Shown: piece by piece, positions 1 to 8,441 of the stretch
Numbering within the stretch: the stretch's first letter is position 1
Layout: every line of letters starts with the position of its first letter
NCBI GenBank assembly: GCA_934202005.1
Contig: CAKPXP010000009.1
Span: forward strand, 10,061 to 74,060
Origin: an uncultured Selenomonas sp.
GTDB taxonomy: Bacteria; Bacillota; Negativicutes; Selenomonadales; Selenomonadaceae
Length of the DNA stretch: 64,000 nucleotides
Direction: 5' to 3'
The notes under the pieces: generated by a model
What the model saw: only the letters and a program-made list of their open reading frames with translations
Databases searched by the model: none
Told to the model about the DNA's origin: nothing
Position numbers and translations under genes: made by a program

Positions 1-424
1 AGTCCCAGAGGTTGTAACCGCTACCTGTCGCGAGCAGGAAGAGGGCGCGCGCGTCCGGTGTCTCGTAGAGCTGGCGGCTCAGCGCGTGCGCAAAGGCGCC
101 GGGGCGTTCCTCCGCCGCATCGAAGAGGGAAAGGCGGAGCTGCGCAGAGGTGAAGAAGGTAAAGGAAATCACGGTGCCGACGGGCGAGAGGCGTCCGTTA
201 TAGATGACGCGCGGCACGCGGCTGCCAAGGAGGATCGCGTCAGGGAAGGCACCGCCTGCCTCCAGGATGGTCCGTTCGATGGCTTGCTCGGTCCAGTTCG
301 CGGAAAAGATGGTGATGAGTAGCGTGCGCGGCGCAACGCTGAGCGATGCTTGCGCATCCGCGGCCGCGCGGATAGCGGCCGACAGGGTGCGTTCGTTCTC
401 AAGATAGAAAATCAGCTGTTTCAT
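1..424 (-). CDS. N-terminal part of a FIST-like sensory protein (cut by window edge)
   Basis: About 141 residues are visible, from ATG at 424 to the window edge. The protein opens MKQLIFYLENERTLSAA and continues through alternating strand/helix segments such as RTLLITIFSAN, DAILLGSRVPRVI and GTVISFTFFTSAQLRLSLF. This pattern (a short acidic start, a run of aliphatic beta strands, then a GATT-like or GSRV turn) resembles the N-terminal FIST sensory domain often placed in front of GGDEF, EAL or histidine-kinase modules. A GGGGAC ribosome site precedes the ATG. The output domain lies outside the window, so the role is unknown. It runs in the same direction as the diguanylate cyclase upstream, which makes a signalling role plausible. 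The FIST assignment is by pattern only. Confidence 0.55.
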   Translation of the reverse strand, partial: MKQLIFYLENERTLSAAIRAAADAQASLSVAPRTLLITIFSANWTEQAIERTILEAGGAFPDAILLGSRVPRVIYNGRLSPVGTVISFTFFTSAQLRLSLFDAAEERPGAFAHALSRQLYETPDARALFLLATGSGYNLWD

Positions 425-543
425 GGTGTCCCCACATTCTTTCGATACTTGCTATTTCCCAATGTTTTCGTATTTTTATTGTAGCACTTGGGATACCGCT
501 TTTCCAATAAAGGCGGAACGTTTTTTTATGAAGTAGGATGCTT

Positions 544-2697
544 TTATGATTTTGTCGTCTGGGCGTCATCCGGAAGCTCGTCCGCGATGGCCCAGCCGGT
601 GCGTCCGTGCTGTTTGACATGGTAGAGCGCGCGGTCCGCTGCGGCGAAGAGCTGGTCGTAGTCAGTTGTCGCCTGCACTGTGACGGCGATGCCGATGCTC
701 GCGGAGAGGGGCGGGCGCTGCGCCGCGCTCCAGGCCGCGTCCCTGGCGCTCGTCTCTTGATCGACGCGGCGCGCGGCGTCGTTGATGCGCGTCGCGACAG
801 TGGGCAGGGAGGCGCGCGGCGCATTGACGAGCAGCAGCAGGAACTCATCGCCGCCGAACCTGCCGACGAGGTCCTGTGTGCGCACGATGGCGCGCAGCCC
901 GGCGGCGAACGCGGCGAGCTGCGCATCGCCGAACTGGTGTCCGCAGCTGTCGTTGGCTTCCTTGAAGTGGTCGAGATCGGCGATGATGAGCGCGTGGCAG
1001 CGGCCGGGCGCGGGCGGGACGAGGAGGTGTTTCCGGATGAGGCTCTCTATGGCTGCCTTGTTGTAAACGCCGGTGAGAGCATCTGTCTCCGCCTGGTAGC
1101 GGTAGGTCGCTATGGCGCTCCTCTGCTGGGCCTCGAGCGCGCGGCGCTGGATGATCTTCTGCATGAAGATGATGATGGCGATGAGGAGCAGGAAGAGTCC
1201 CAAGAGCAGGCCAATCTGCAGGGGGTAGAAGGAAAGGAGATAGCTGAGGCTGACCTTGCGCGGGGCGTTCGTCTCATGGCGCAGGAGGATGCGGCTCTTC
1301 ACCTGCGGGTCGAGGCGCAGGATGGTCTTGTTGAGGATGGCCTGCAGCAGGCGCGGCTGATGGGCGGAGACACAAAGGCTCGTGCGGATGGTGATCTGTT
1401 TCTGCGACGGCGTGAGCTCCGGGTGAAGGATGAGGAGGCGTGTCGCCTGCAAGGCATCGAGCGGGCAGAGCGCGAGGTCGGCGCGGCGGTAGGTGACGGC
1501 GGAGAGGGCATGCTGGTCGTCGTTCGTCTCGTCGAGCTGCCAGCCGGGCATCTCCTGCGCGATGGCATGACGTAGCGCAGGCTGGACAGCCGCGATGGCG
1601 AGCCGCCCTCTCTCGGGAGGCTCTGTGTCTCTGCGGCTGATGAGGACGAACGCCTGGGAGAAGAGCGGCATCGTGTAATAGGCATCCGTCGTGTCCGATT
1701 GACTTGTGTAGTAGACCGGCATGATATCTGCTGTGCCCGTGCTGATCATCAGCCGCGCGGCCTCGACGTCCCCGGCGGAGAGAAAGGTCACGCGGAGACC
1801 GCTGCCTTTTGCGACCGTCTCGATGAGCTCGCGGACAACGTCCTTTGTCTGGAGCGTCTCGGGCAGGACGACGCGCAGGGGCGGGAGGGACTCGATGAGC
1901 GCTGTCTCCTCCGAGGAAAAATGCAGCGTGAGGTGACTCGTCTTTGCGAGAAAATCGCGCGTGTAGTCCCCAGTGTACAGCGGATTTTCGCGCGTGAGCG
2001 CGGCGGCAGCGGCATCGAGGTCGCGGATGAGCGGCGCTTTCGCGCGCAGGCCGGCGATGGACATGGGCTTGGAATCGAAGGCGAGCAGGAAGGTCTCATC
2101 GCGCCGGTTGTTTGTCGCGGTGTCGATGAGCAGGTCGATGCTGCCGTTGGCAAGCGCCGTGCGGGCCGCGGCTGCGGTCGCGTAGGGGACGAGCTTGAGG
2201 GAGAGGCCGTTTTCCGCGCAGAAATTCTCGAAGGGCGCCGTGACCTCGGGGCGGTCTTCGAGCGTGCCGACACGCGTGCCGTCGAGCGTCCGGAGATCCT
2301 CCGCAGAGAAGCGATCCTCGCCCGGGCGGCTGTAAAGAGCGATGAGGTCGCGCAGCGCGAGCGGCTGCGTGGCGACGAAGGTATCTGCCGCATGGATGTG
2401 CGGCTCGACGGGCAGCACGAGGTCGATCTCACCCGTGAGGAGTTTTTCCATGGCCGTGTCCGCAGTCACGGGGACGGGCGTGATGTTCCAGTCCGTATAT
2501 TTGGAGAGCTCGGTCAGGTAGGCGACCTGCTGTTGTGTGATGACAGAGGAGAGCTCCGGCGCGATGTCCGGCTGGACGCAGCCGACGCGGACGGCGGCGT
2601 GCGCATCCTCCGCCCGGGTCGGTGCTGCCGCGGGGGCGGGCAGCAGGATGGCGAGCAGGGAGAGGGTGAGGCAGAGGAAAAATGTCTTGATGTTCAT
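544..2697 (-). CDS. Diguanylate cyclase with two periplasmic solute-binding sensor domains
   Basis: The 717-residue protein should make cyclic di-GMP from GTP in response to a periplasmic ligand. Order: signal peptide or N-terminal anchor (FFLCLTLSLLAILLPAPAAA), two tandem bacterial solute-binding (PBPb-like) domains at about 30-260 and 265-485, one membrane segment near 500 (LQIGLLLGLFLLLIAIIIF), then a GGDEF domain beginning TDALTGVYNKAA. The active-site GGDEF is intact in RFGGDEFLLLL, and an inhibitory RxxD site (RTQD) sits five residues before it, so product inhibition is expected. The start at 2697 is chosen because AGGAGT lies just upstream; a longer open frame reaching 2901 has no ribosome site and no signal peptide at its start. 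It is divergent from the alcohol dehydrogenase gene. Confidence 0.85.
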   Translation of the reverse strand: MNIKTFFLCLTLSLLAILLPAPAAAPTRAEDAHAAVRVGCVQPDIAPELSSVITQQQVAYLTELSKYTDWNITPVPVTADTAMEKLLTGEIDLVLPVEPHIHAADTFVATQPLALRDLIALYSRPGEDRFSAEDLRTLDGTRVGTLEDRPEVTAPFENFCAENGLSLKLVPYATAAAARTALANGSIDLLIDTATNNRRDETFLLAFDSKPMSIAGLRAKAPLIRDLDAAAAALTRENPLYTGDYTRDFLAKTSHLTLHFSSEETALIESLPPLRVVLPETLQTKDVVRELIETVAKGSGLRVTFLSAGDVEAARLMISTGTADIMPVYYTSQSDTTDAYYTMPLFSQAFVLISRRDTEPPERGRLAIAAVQPALRHAIAQEMPGWQLDETNDDQHALSAVTYRRADLALCPLDALQATRLLILHPELTPSQKQITIRTSLCVSAHQPRLLQAILNKTILRLDPQVKSRILLRHETNAPRKVSLSYLLSFYPLQIGLLLGLFLLLIAIIIFMQKIIQRRALEAQQRSAIATYRYQAETDALTGVYNKAAIESLIRKHLLVPPAPGRCHALIIADLDHFKEANDSCGHQFGDAQLAAFAAGLRAIVRTQDLVGRFGGDEFLLLLVNAPRASLPTVATRINDAARRVDQETSARDAAWSAAQRPPLSASIGIAVTVQATTDYDQLFAAADRALYHVKQHGRTGWAIADELPDDAQTTKS

Positions 2698-2894
2698 GGT
2701 GACTCCTGAAAGGATGCGAGCGCATCCTCGTGTCGATCGATCTGATGTGGGCAGGCGCTGGCGCGCCATTCCTGGCATATTCGTATATTCGCTGTCAGCG
2801 GCAAAAAAACTTGTCTGTTTTACAAAAAAATAGCAGAAAGTGTGGTACCGAGGGTGTTCTGCCTGTGGGTTGTGGACAGAATAATATAAAATGC

Positions 2895-2923
2895 TTGACA
2901 AAAAATACGAAAAAATCTATATT
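2895..2923 (+). promoter_or_regulatory. Sigma-70 type promoter of the alcohol dehydrogenase gene
   Basis: TTGACA at 2895-2900 and TATATT at 2918-2923 are separated by exactly 17 bases in an AT-rich stretch. The start codon at 2990 lies about 65 bases downstream. Confidence 0.75.
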
Positions 2924-2989
2924 AAGAAATAAGAAAACACAGGAAAACAAAAGGATGCACAGACAGGCGACAATGAGGAGGGACTATTC

Positions 2990-4141
2990 ATGGCAAATCG
3001 TATCATACTCAATGAGACATCGTATTTCGGTGCAGGTGCCATCCGCGAAATCGTGCCGGAGGTGCGCGGCCGCGGCGCGAAGAAGGTGCTCGTCGTGACG
3101 GACAGCGCGCTCATGAAGGCGCAGGTCGCGACGAAGGTCACGCAGGTGCTCGATGAGGGCGGCGTGGCGTACGAGATCTATGACAAGATCAAGCCGAACC
3201 CGACCATCGAGAACGTGCAGGAGGGCGTCGCGGCCTGCAAGGCGGCGGGGGCGGACATCATCGTCGCCATCGGCGGCGGCTCCGCCATCGATACGAGCAA
3301 GGCCATCGCCATCATCATGACGAATCCGGAGTTCGCCGATGTGCGCAGCCTCGAGGGCGCGTCGCCGACGAAGCACAAGGCGCTCCCCATCATCGCTGTC
3401 TCGACGACGAGCGGCACGGCGGCCGAAGTCACGATCAACTACGTCATCACGGACACCGAGCGTCACCGCAAATTCGTCTGCGCCGACCCGCACGATATCC
3501 CCGTCGTCGCCATCGTCGATGAGGATATGGTCATGTCGATGCCGCCGAAGCTCTGCGCCTCGACGGGCATGGACGCGCTCGTGCACGCCATCGAGGGCTT
3601 CATCACGAAGGGCGCCTGGGAGCTCACGGATATGATGCACATCAAGGCCATCGAGATCATCGCGAAGAACCTGCGCGCCTCCGTCAAGGGCGACCGGACG
3701 GCGCGCGGCAACATGGCGCTCGGCCAGTACATCGCGGGCATGGGCTTCTCGAACGTCGGGCTCGGCATCGACCACTCGATGGCGCACCCGCTCTCCGCTG
3801 TCTATGACATTCCGCACGGCATGGCCTGCGCGATCCTGCTCGCGCCCGTGTTGAAATTCAACGCGCCCGCGACGGGCGAGCGCTATCGCGCGATTGCCGC
3901 GGCGATGGGCGTCCCCGGCACGGAGACGATGACGCAGGCGGCGTATCAGCAGGCCGCGATCGACGCGGTGCAGCAGCTCGCGGACGATGTCGGCATCCCG
4001 CGCCGTCTCGCAGAGCTCGGCGTCAAGCAGGAGGACATCCCGTTCCTCGCGCAGTCGGCGATGGCGGACGCCTGCACGCCGGGCAACCCGCGCGACGTCA
4101 CGCAGGAGGCCATCGAGGAGATTTATCGCTCGATTTATTAA
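2990..4141 (+). CDS. Iron-containing (group III) alcohol dehydrogenase, FucO-like
   Basis: The 383-residue protein matches the usual length of group III metal-dependent alcohol dehydrogenases, cytoplasmic enzymes that interconvert alcohols or diols and aldehydes with NAD(H). Visible signatures are the nucleotide-binding GGGSAIDTSKA near 97 and the metal-binding region: GMDALVHAIEGF supplies the first Asp and His, and GLGIDHSMAHPLSAVYDIPHG supplies the two later histidines. All four expected ligands appear present. The start has GAGGAGGGA eight bases upstream. The best-known relatives include lactaldehyde/1,2-propanediol oxidoreductase (FucO) and butanol dehydrogenases; the substrate cannot be fixed from sequence. 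It has its own promoter and is followed by the hairpins at 4152-4241, so it looks monocistronic. Confidence 0.9.
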   Translation: MANRIILNETSYFGAGAIREIVPEVRGRGAKKVLVVTDSALMKAQVATKVTQVLDEGGVAYEIYDKIKPNPTIENVQEGVAACKAAGADIIVAIGGGSAIDTSKAIAIIMTNPEFADVRSLEGASPTKHKALPIIAVSTTSGTAAEVTINYVITDTERHRKFVCADPHDIPVVAIVDEDMVMSMPPKLCASTGMDALVHAIEGFITKGAWELTDMMHIKAIEIIAKNLRASVKGDRTARGNMALGQYIAGMGFSNVGLGIDHSMAHPLSAVYDIPHGMACAILLAPVLKFNAPATGERYRAIAAAMGVPGTETMTQAAYQQAAIDAVQQLADDVGIPRRLAELGVKQEDIPFLAQSAMADACTPGNPRDVTQEAIEEIYRSIY

Positions 4142-4151
4142 GTTATCCCCA

Positions 4152-4180
4152 CAGTTATCCACAGCGTGGGGATAACTGTG
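4152..4180 (+). repeat. Perfect inverted repeat carrying DnaA-box-like sites
   Basis: CACAGTTATCC at 4152-4160 region pairs perfectly with GGATAACTGTG ending at 4180, with a short central loop. Each arm contains a TTATCC core, so the hairpin and the DnaA-box signal are the same bases read two ways. Confidence 0.7.
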
Positions 4181-4191
4181 CATAAAATGAT

Positions 4192-4245
4192 GAGGCTGTG
4201 CAGAAACTCGGCACTTTCCGGGCTGAGTTATGCACAGCCTTTTTG
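4192..4245 (+). terminator. Probable rho-independent terminator after the alcohol dehydrogenase gene
   Basis: AGGCTGTGCA pairs with TGCACAGCCT, and the stem continues imperfectly inward (AACTCGGC with GGCTGAGTT). The right arm is followed by TTTTTGACG. One arm also contains a perfect TTATGCACA. Confidence 0.7.
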
Positions 4246-4398
4246 ACGCTTCAGGGGGAAATCCGTCGCAACACTAGGAGAGAAGGCCTGTATTCTCTGT
4301 ATTTTACAGGGGTGCAGGGGCAGTGCGGCTTGTGGATAACTTTGCGGCGCGTTGTGGGAGCTGGAAAGATAAAAAATCGCTGCGGCAGCGGAAAAAAC

Positions 4399-4427
4399 TT
4401 GCATGTATTTTGTATACATGATACAAT
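4399..4427 (+). promoter_or_regulatory. aspA promoter overlapped by an inverted-repeat operator
   Basis: TTGCAT at 4399-4404, a 17-base spacer and TACAAT at 4422-4427. The spacer is filled by the inverted repeat CATGTAT (4402-4408) / ATACATG (4414-4420). A second one, TTATCA-AA-TGATAA, lies at 4443-4456 between promoter and gene. Both look like regulator sites; the regulator is unknown. Confidence 0.65.
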
Positions 4428-4488
4428 AAAGATGAAAGGAAATTATCAAATGATAAATGATAATTATAGATAGAAAGGGGTGCGAATC

Positions 4489-5877
4489 ATGAGGAAGGAA
4501 CATGATTTCCTCGGGGAGCTCGAGGTGCCGGATGAGGCTTACTACGGCGTGCAGACGCTGCGCGCCAAGGAGAATTTCCAGATCACGGGGCAGACGATCG
4601 ACCGCGACCTCGTTCAGGCGATGGCCGCAGTGAAAAAGGCGGCGGCGCTCGCAAACATGGAGACGGGGCGTCTCACGCCCCGCATCGGCGAGGCACTCGT
4701 GCGCGCGGCGGACGAGATCCTTGCGGGCAAGCTCCTCGACCAGTTCCCGCTCGATCCGATCCAGGGCGGCGCGGGCACGTCGGTCAATATGAACATGAAC
4801 GAGGTGCTCTCGAACCGCGCGCTCGAGCTGCTCGGCGAGCCGCGCGGCCGCTATGACATCATCTCGCCGAACAATCACGCGAACATGGCGCAGTCGACGA
4901 ACGATGTATTCCCCACGGCTATCAAGGTCTGCCTGAGCCGCAAAGCGGCGCGGCTGCGCGCGGCGCTCGACCGTCTCGCAGCGGAGCTCGAGCGGAAGTC
5001 GGAGGCCTACAAGGACATCCTCAAGATGGGACGCACGCATCTGCAGGACGCCGTGCCTATCACGCTCGGTCAGGAGATGGGCGCCTACGCGTCCGCCGTG
5101 CGGCGCGGCGTGCGGCGCATCGAGCGGGCACAGGAGAGCCTCCATGTCGTCAACATGGGCGGCACGGCCATCGGTACGGGACTCAACGCGGAGCCTGCGT
5201 ACATCCCGCTCGTGAGCGAGAAGCTCTCGGAGGTTACGGGGGAGCGCTATGTGACGGCGGAGAACCTCATCGACGCGACGAACAATACGGATGTCTTCGC
5301 CGAGATGTCGGGCGCGCTCAAGGCGACGGCGCTCGTGCTCATCAAGATGGCGAACGACTTCCGCCTCATGGCGAGCGGCCCGCGCTGCGGCCTGTCGGAA
5401 CTCAAGCTGCCGAAGCGGCAGCCCGGTTCCTCCATCATGCCGGGCAAGGTCAATCCCGTGATCGCCGAGGTGCTCGATCAGGCGTGCTATCAGGCGATCG
5501 CGCATGATCTCGCGGTGACGCTCGGCGTGGAGAACGGCCAGTTCGAGCTCAACGTCATGGAGCCTGTGATCGCGCACAATCTCTTTGGTGCGCTGAACTG
5601 CCTCACGAACGGCGTCAACACCTTCGTCGACAAGCTGCTCGTCGATCTCGAGGCCGACGAGGTCAGCTGCAAGGCGTGGCTCGACCGCAGCGTCGGCGTC
5701 GTGACGGCGCTTTTGCCGCACATCGGCTACGAGCAGAGCGCCGCGCTCGCGAAGGAGGCCTATACGACGGGCAAGCCCATCCGCCAGGTCATCATGGAGC
5801 GTCATCTGCTCGAGAAGGAGCGCATGGAGCGCATCCTCTCGCCGCGCGCCATGACGACGCCTGGCATCGCGGAGTGA
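4489..5877 (+). CDS. aspA: Aspartate ammonia-lyase (aspartase)
   Basis: The 462-residue enzyme converts L-aspartate to fumarate and ammonia, linking amino-acid breakdown to the fumarate pool in the cytoplasm. The family signature GSSIMPGKVNPV is at about 309-320, and the surrounding GPRCGLSELKLPKRQPGSS is closer to aspartases than to fumarase C. The substrate-contact regions GAGTSVNMNMNE, SPNNHANMAQSTND and GRTHLQDAVPITLGQE are all intact. ATG at 4489 is preferred because AAAGGGG sits at the right distance; an in-frame GTG at 4480 overlaps that ribosome site. The gene has its own promoter with two palindromes. Fumarase is the main alternative but is less likely. Confidence 0.9.
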   Translation: MRKEHDFLGELEVPDEAYYGVQTLRAKENFQITGQTIDRDLVQAMAAVKKAAALANMETGRLTPRIGEALVRAADEILAGKLLDQFPLDPIQGGAGTSVNMNMNEVLSNRALELLGEPRGRYDIISPNNHANMAQSTNDVFPTAIKVCLSRKAARLRAALDRLAAELERKSEAYKDILKMGRTHLQDAVPITLGQEMGAYASAVRRGVRRIERAQESLHVVNMGGTAIGTGLNAEPAYIPLVSEKLSEVTGERYVTAENLIDATNNTDVFAEMSGALKATALVLIKMANDFRLMASGPRCGLSELKLPKRQPGSSIMPGKVNPVIAEVLDQACYQAIAHDLAVTLGVENGQFELNVMEPVIAHNLFGALNCLTNGVNTFVDKLLVDLEADEVSCKAWLDRSVGVVTALLPHIGYEQSAALAKEAYTTGKPIRQVIMERHLLEKERMERILSPRAMTTPGIAE

Positions 5878-6095
5878 AAATGCAGGCAAAGGTGCTCATT
5901 GCATTGCGCGGCCCTTGCGCTGCCGTTGGACGGCAGGTGGGGCCGCGCTCTTTTTGTCTCGGCGGCCGGAGCAGCTGGGGAGCGGGCATTTGCTGCGCGC
6001 GGAGAGAAAATGGATGTGTGGGCGTGCTGTTTGTGATAGAATGGAGATAATCAAGAAAACGCAGCCAATGGCTGCGGCAAAGGAAGGGTGCGCTT

Positions 6096-7202
6096 ATGAG
6101 TGGTTGGAAGATCGCCGGGCTGGTATGTTTCGCAGCGGCGCTCGTTGAGGGGTGGCAGGGACAGCCGTCGGCTGCGGTCGGGATGCTGGTTCTGGCCATC
6201 GGCTGTGCCGGCGTCGTCCTCGCGCGGCGGCCGCGCACACAGGCGCAGCGCATCGCCGCGCTCTCTGCCGAGCAGCTCGCCGCGGTTCCTGCCGAGGAGC
6301 AGGCGCTCACGACGGAGCTCTATGAGAAGGCGCAGCGGGATTATCTCGCTGTGGAACAGGCGCGCCATGCGGTGAAGGACGAGCGGCTTGCGCGCGCACT
6401 CGCGGCGCTGCAGCCCCTGAGCGCGCGCATCATGGCGTATCTTCGGCAGCATCCGGAGAAAATCATGCTCGCGCGCAAGTTCATCGACTACTATCAGGAT
6501 CGCGCCGCGCAGCTCGCGGCGGAGTATCAGGAGCTCGAGGCGACGGGGCTCGCGACGCCGCAGGTAGAGGAGACGAAGCGGCACATCAGCGAGGTGGTAG
6601 CAAGCTTCGAGCAGGTCTATACCGCGGCGTTTGAAAAGCTGCTCACAGAGAAACTGCTCGATGTGGATGCCGAGCTCAAGGTGATGGAGCAGACGCTCGA
6701 CGCGGAGGGCATCGCGCGCGTGCCGGAGGCGGATGAGGATGAGGTGCAGGCGGCTGCCGGAGACTCGTATGGCGAACAGGCACAGGTGGACGAGTCGGTA
6801 GCGGCAGACGCGGCGCAGGCGGCAGGCGAGGCAGTGCCGCCGGGCGGCGCGCCGCAGACAGCGGGAGCGGCGCCGCAGGCCCCGCAAGGCGCACCGTGGC
6901 TGCGTCATCCAGGCTGCGGCCGCGGCAGGCGGCTCGCGCGGCGCCTGCCCGAGGAGCGCACGGTCATCCCCGTGCCGCTCGAGGCCGACGTGCGGCGGCA
7001 GCGCATCGTGATGAGCGTGCTCGCCATCCTGTTCGGCACGTTCGGCGCGCATAAGTTCTTCCAGGGGCGCATCGGCATGGGCATCCTCTACATGGTGTTC
7101 TGCGGTACGGGCATCCCGACCATCGTCGGCCTCTGCGAGGGCATTCGCTACGCGACCATGCCGCTCGAGCGTTTCTATGAAAAGGTCTACCGCCCCTGCT
7201 GA
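6096..7202 (+). CDS. XpaC-like protein fused to a C-terminal TM2 domain
   Basis: The 368-residue protein has an N-terminal hydrophobic hairpin (residues 5-42), a helical middle (about 70-220) with ARKFIDYYQDRAAQLAAEYQEL, the pattern of the XpaC (5-bromo-4-chloroindolyl phosphate hydrolysis) family, a low-complexity Ala/Glu/Pro linker (about 220-290), and a TM2 domain (about 300-368) with two membrane segments around FGTFGAHKFFQGRIGMGILYM and a final short tail. It lies 23 bases before a telA gene; XpaC and TelA genes are commonly paired in Firmicutes. A membrane-stress or envelope role is inferred from the partner, not seen. AAGGAAGGG precedes the ATG. Confidence 0.75.
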   Translation: MSGWKIAGLVCFAAALVEGWQGQPSAAVGMLVLAIGCAGVVLARRPRTQAQRIAALSAEQLAAVPAEEQALTTELYEKAQRDYLAVEQARHAVKDERLARALAALQPLSARIMAYLRQHPEKIMLARKFIDYYQDRAAQLAAEYQELEATGLATPQVEETKRHISEVVASFEQVYTAAFEKLLTEKLLDVDAELKVMEQTLDAEGIARVPEADEDEVQAAAGDSYGEQAQVDESVAADAAQAAGEAVPPGGAPQTAGAAPQAPQGAPWLRHPGCGRGRRLARRLPEERTVIPVPLEADVRRQRIVMSVLAILFGTFGAHKFFQGRIGMGILYMVFCGTGIPTIVGLCEGIRYATMPLERFYEKVYRPC

Positions 7203-7225
7203 GAGGGGAGTCTGGAGGAAAACGT

Positions 7226-8395
7226 ATGGCAGAGATCAATCTCGAGGATCTGATGAAGGCAAAGCGCGGGGACGCGGCGGAGGCAGCGCCAGCGGAGGCG
7301 CCCGCCGCCCTGGCGGAGACCGTCGCGCGGCAGGTGGCGCAGCTCACGGCCGAGGAGCGGCAGAAGGTCGAGTCCATCAAGGAGAAGATCGACCTCACGG
7401 ACGCGCGCACGGCGCTCACGTTCGGCGCGCCCGCGCAGAAGGAGATCGCGGACTTTTCCGAGCATATCCTCAGCGAGGTGCGCACGAAGGACGCGGGCCC
7501 TGTGGGCGAGCTGCTCACGAGTCTCGTCACGAATGTGCGCGCCTACGACGCGGCCCAGCAGAAGGGCTTTCTCGAAAAGATTCCCTTCGTCGGCGGACTC
7601 GCGCAGAAGGCCCGGCAGAAAAAGGCGGGCTATGACAAGCTCTCGGCGCAGGTCAGCCGCATCGAGGCGGGGCTCGAGCAGGCGCGGCTCAAGATGATGA
7701 AGGATGTTGCGCTCTTCGATGGCCTCTATGAGAAGAACCTCGCCTATTTCAAGGATCTCCAACTCTACATCACGGCGGGCGAGGAGAAACTCCGGGAGAT
7801 GCAGGAGCAGACGCTGCCGAAGCTGCGCGCGCAGGCGGCGGAGGCGCATGATCCGATGGCCGTGCAGGTCGTCGCGGATTTCGAGCAGAGCGTCGCGCGT
7901 TTCGAGAAAAAGGTGCACGATCTGAAGCTCAGCCGCACGATCGCCATCCAGACCGCGCCGCAGATCCGCCTGATCCAGAACAATGACAAGGCGCTCATCG
8001 ACCGCGTGCAGACGGCCGTCTACAGCACGATCCCGCTCTGGAAGAATCAGCTCGTCATCGCGCTCGGCCTCGCCTCGCAGCGGCAGGTGCTCGACATGCA
8101 GCGCGCCGTGAGCGATACGACGAACGAGCTCCTCGAGCGCAACGCCGCGCTGCTCAAGGCAAATACGCTCGAGACGGCGGCGGAGAACGAGCGCGGCGTC
8201 GTCGACATCGCGACGGTCAAGAAGGTCAACGAGGAGCTCATCGCGACCATCGAGGAGAGCGTCAAGATCCAGCAGGAGGGGCGCGCGAAGCGCCAGGCGG
8301 CGGAGCAGGAGCTCGCCGCCATCGAGGGCAGGCTGCGCGACACGCTGCTCGCGCACAGCACGCGGCAGGCGGGAGATCCCGCTGGGAAGCGCTGA
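7226..8395 (+). CDS. telA: TelA-family toxic anion resistance protein
   Basis: The 389-residue, mostly alpha-helical cytoplasmic protein matches the TelA/KlaA family in length and in conserved blocks: KIPFVGGLAQKARQK, KNLAYFKDLQLYITAGEEKL, and the region RTIAIQTAPQIRLIQNNDKALIDRVQTAV followed by IPLWKNQLVIALGL. No membrane segment or signal peptide is visible. The family was named for tellurite resistance on plasmids, but chromosomal members have broader, poorly defined roles in envelope or anion stress. It starts 23 bases after the XpaC-TM2 gene with GGAGGAAAAC upstream, so the two are probably co-transcribed. The MFS gene follows 46 bases later on the same strand. Confidence 0.85.
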   Translation: MAEINLEDLMKAKRGDAAEAAPAEAPAALAETVARQVAQLTAEERQKVESIKEKIDLTDARTALTFGAPAQKEIADFSEHILSEVRTKDAGPVGELLTSLVTNVRAYDAAQQKGFLEKIPFVGGLAQKARQKKAGYDKLSAQVSRIEAGLEQARLKMMKDVALFDGLYEKNLAYFKDLQLYITAGEEKLREMQEQTLPKLRAQAAEAHDPMAVQVVADFEQSVARFEKKVHDLKLSRTIAIQTAPQIRLIQNNDKALIDRVQTAVYSTIPLWKNQLVIALGLASQRQVLDMQRAVSDTTNELLERNAALLKANTLETAAENERGVVDIATVKKVNEELIATIEESVKIQQEGRAKRQAAEQELAAIEGRLRDTLLAHSTRQAGDPAGKR

Positions 8396-8441
8396 TGGAG
8401 CGAGGGACATCACGCCTGTCTCTGCTGAGAGGAGGAGTTTT

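Larger units (their letters stand above)
4142..4488. other. Non-coding block: DnaA-box-like cluster, hairpins and aspA control region
   Basis: This 347-base stretch holds no convincing gene. Six DnaA-box-like 9-mers occur: 4143-4151 (TTATCCCCA), 4155-4163 (TTATCCACA), 4167-4175 and 4177-4185 (minus strand, TTATCCCCA and TTATGCACA), 4228-4236 (TTATGCACA) and 4331-4339 (minus, TTATCCACA). Four match TTATNCACA exactly. Several also form the arms of hairpins. The last 120 bases are AT-rich and carry the aspartase promoter. Confidence 0.75.

Noticed and set aside
490..530. Terminator on the plus strand (CCGC...GCGG, then TTTTTTT)
   Set aside because: The stem is short and bulged, and no plus-strand gene ends there.
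4143..4339. Chromosomal origin of replication
   Set aside because: DnaA-like boxes are present, but dnaA, dnaN, gyrase or other origin-linked genes are absent, and the boxes overlap hairpins. It is kept only as a DnaA-site cluster.
4228..5889. Long open frame on the minus strand opposite aspA
   Set aside because: GC-rich genes leave long antisense frames. Its Arg/His-rich translation has no protein-like pattern, and aspA is certain. The same reasoning excludes the antisense frames opposite dnaK, dnaJ, gltX and the GT41 gene.
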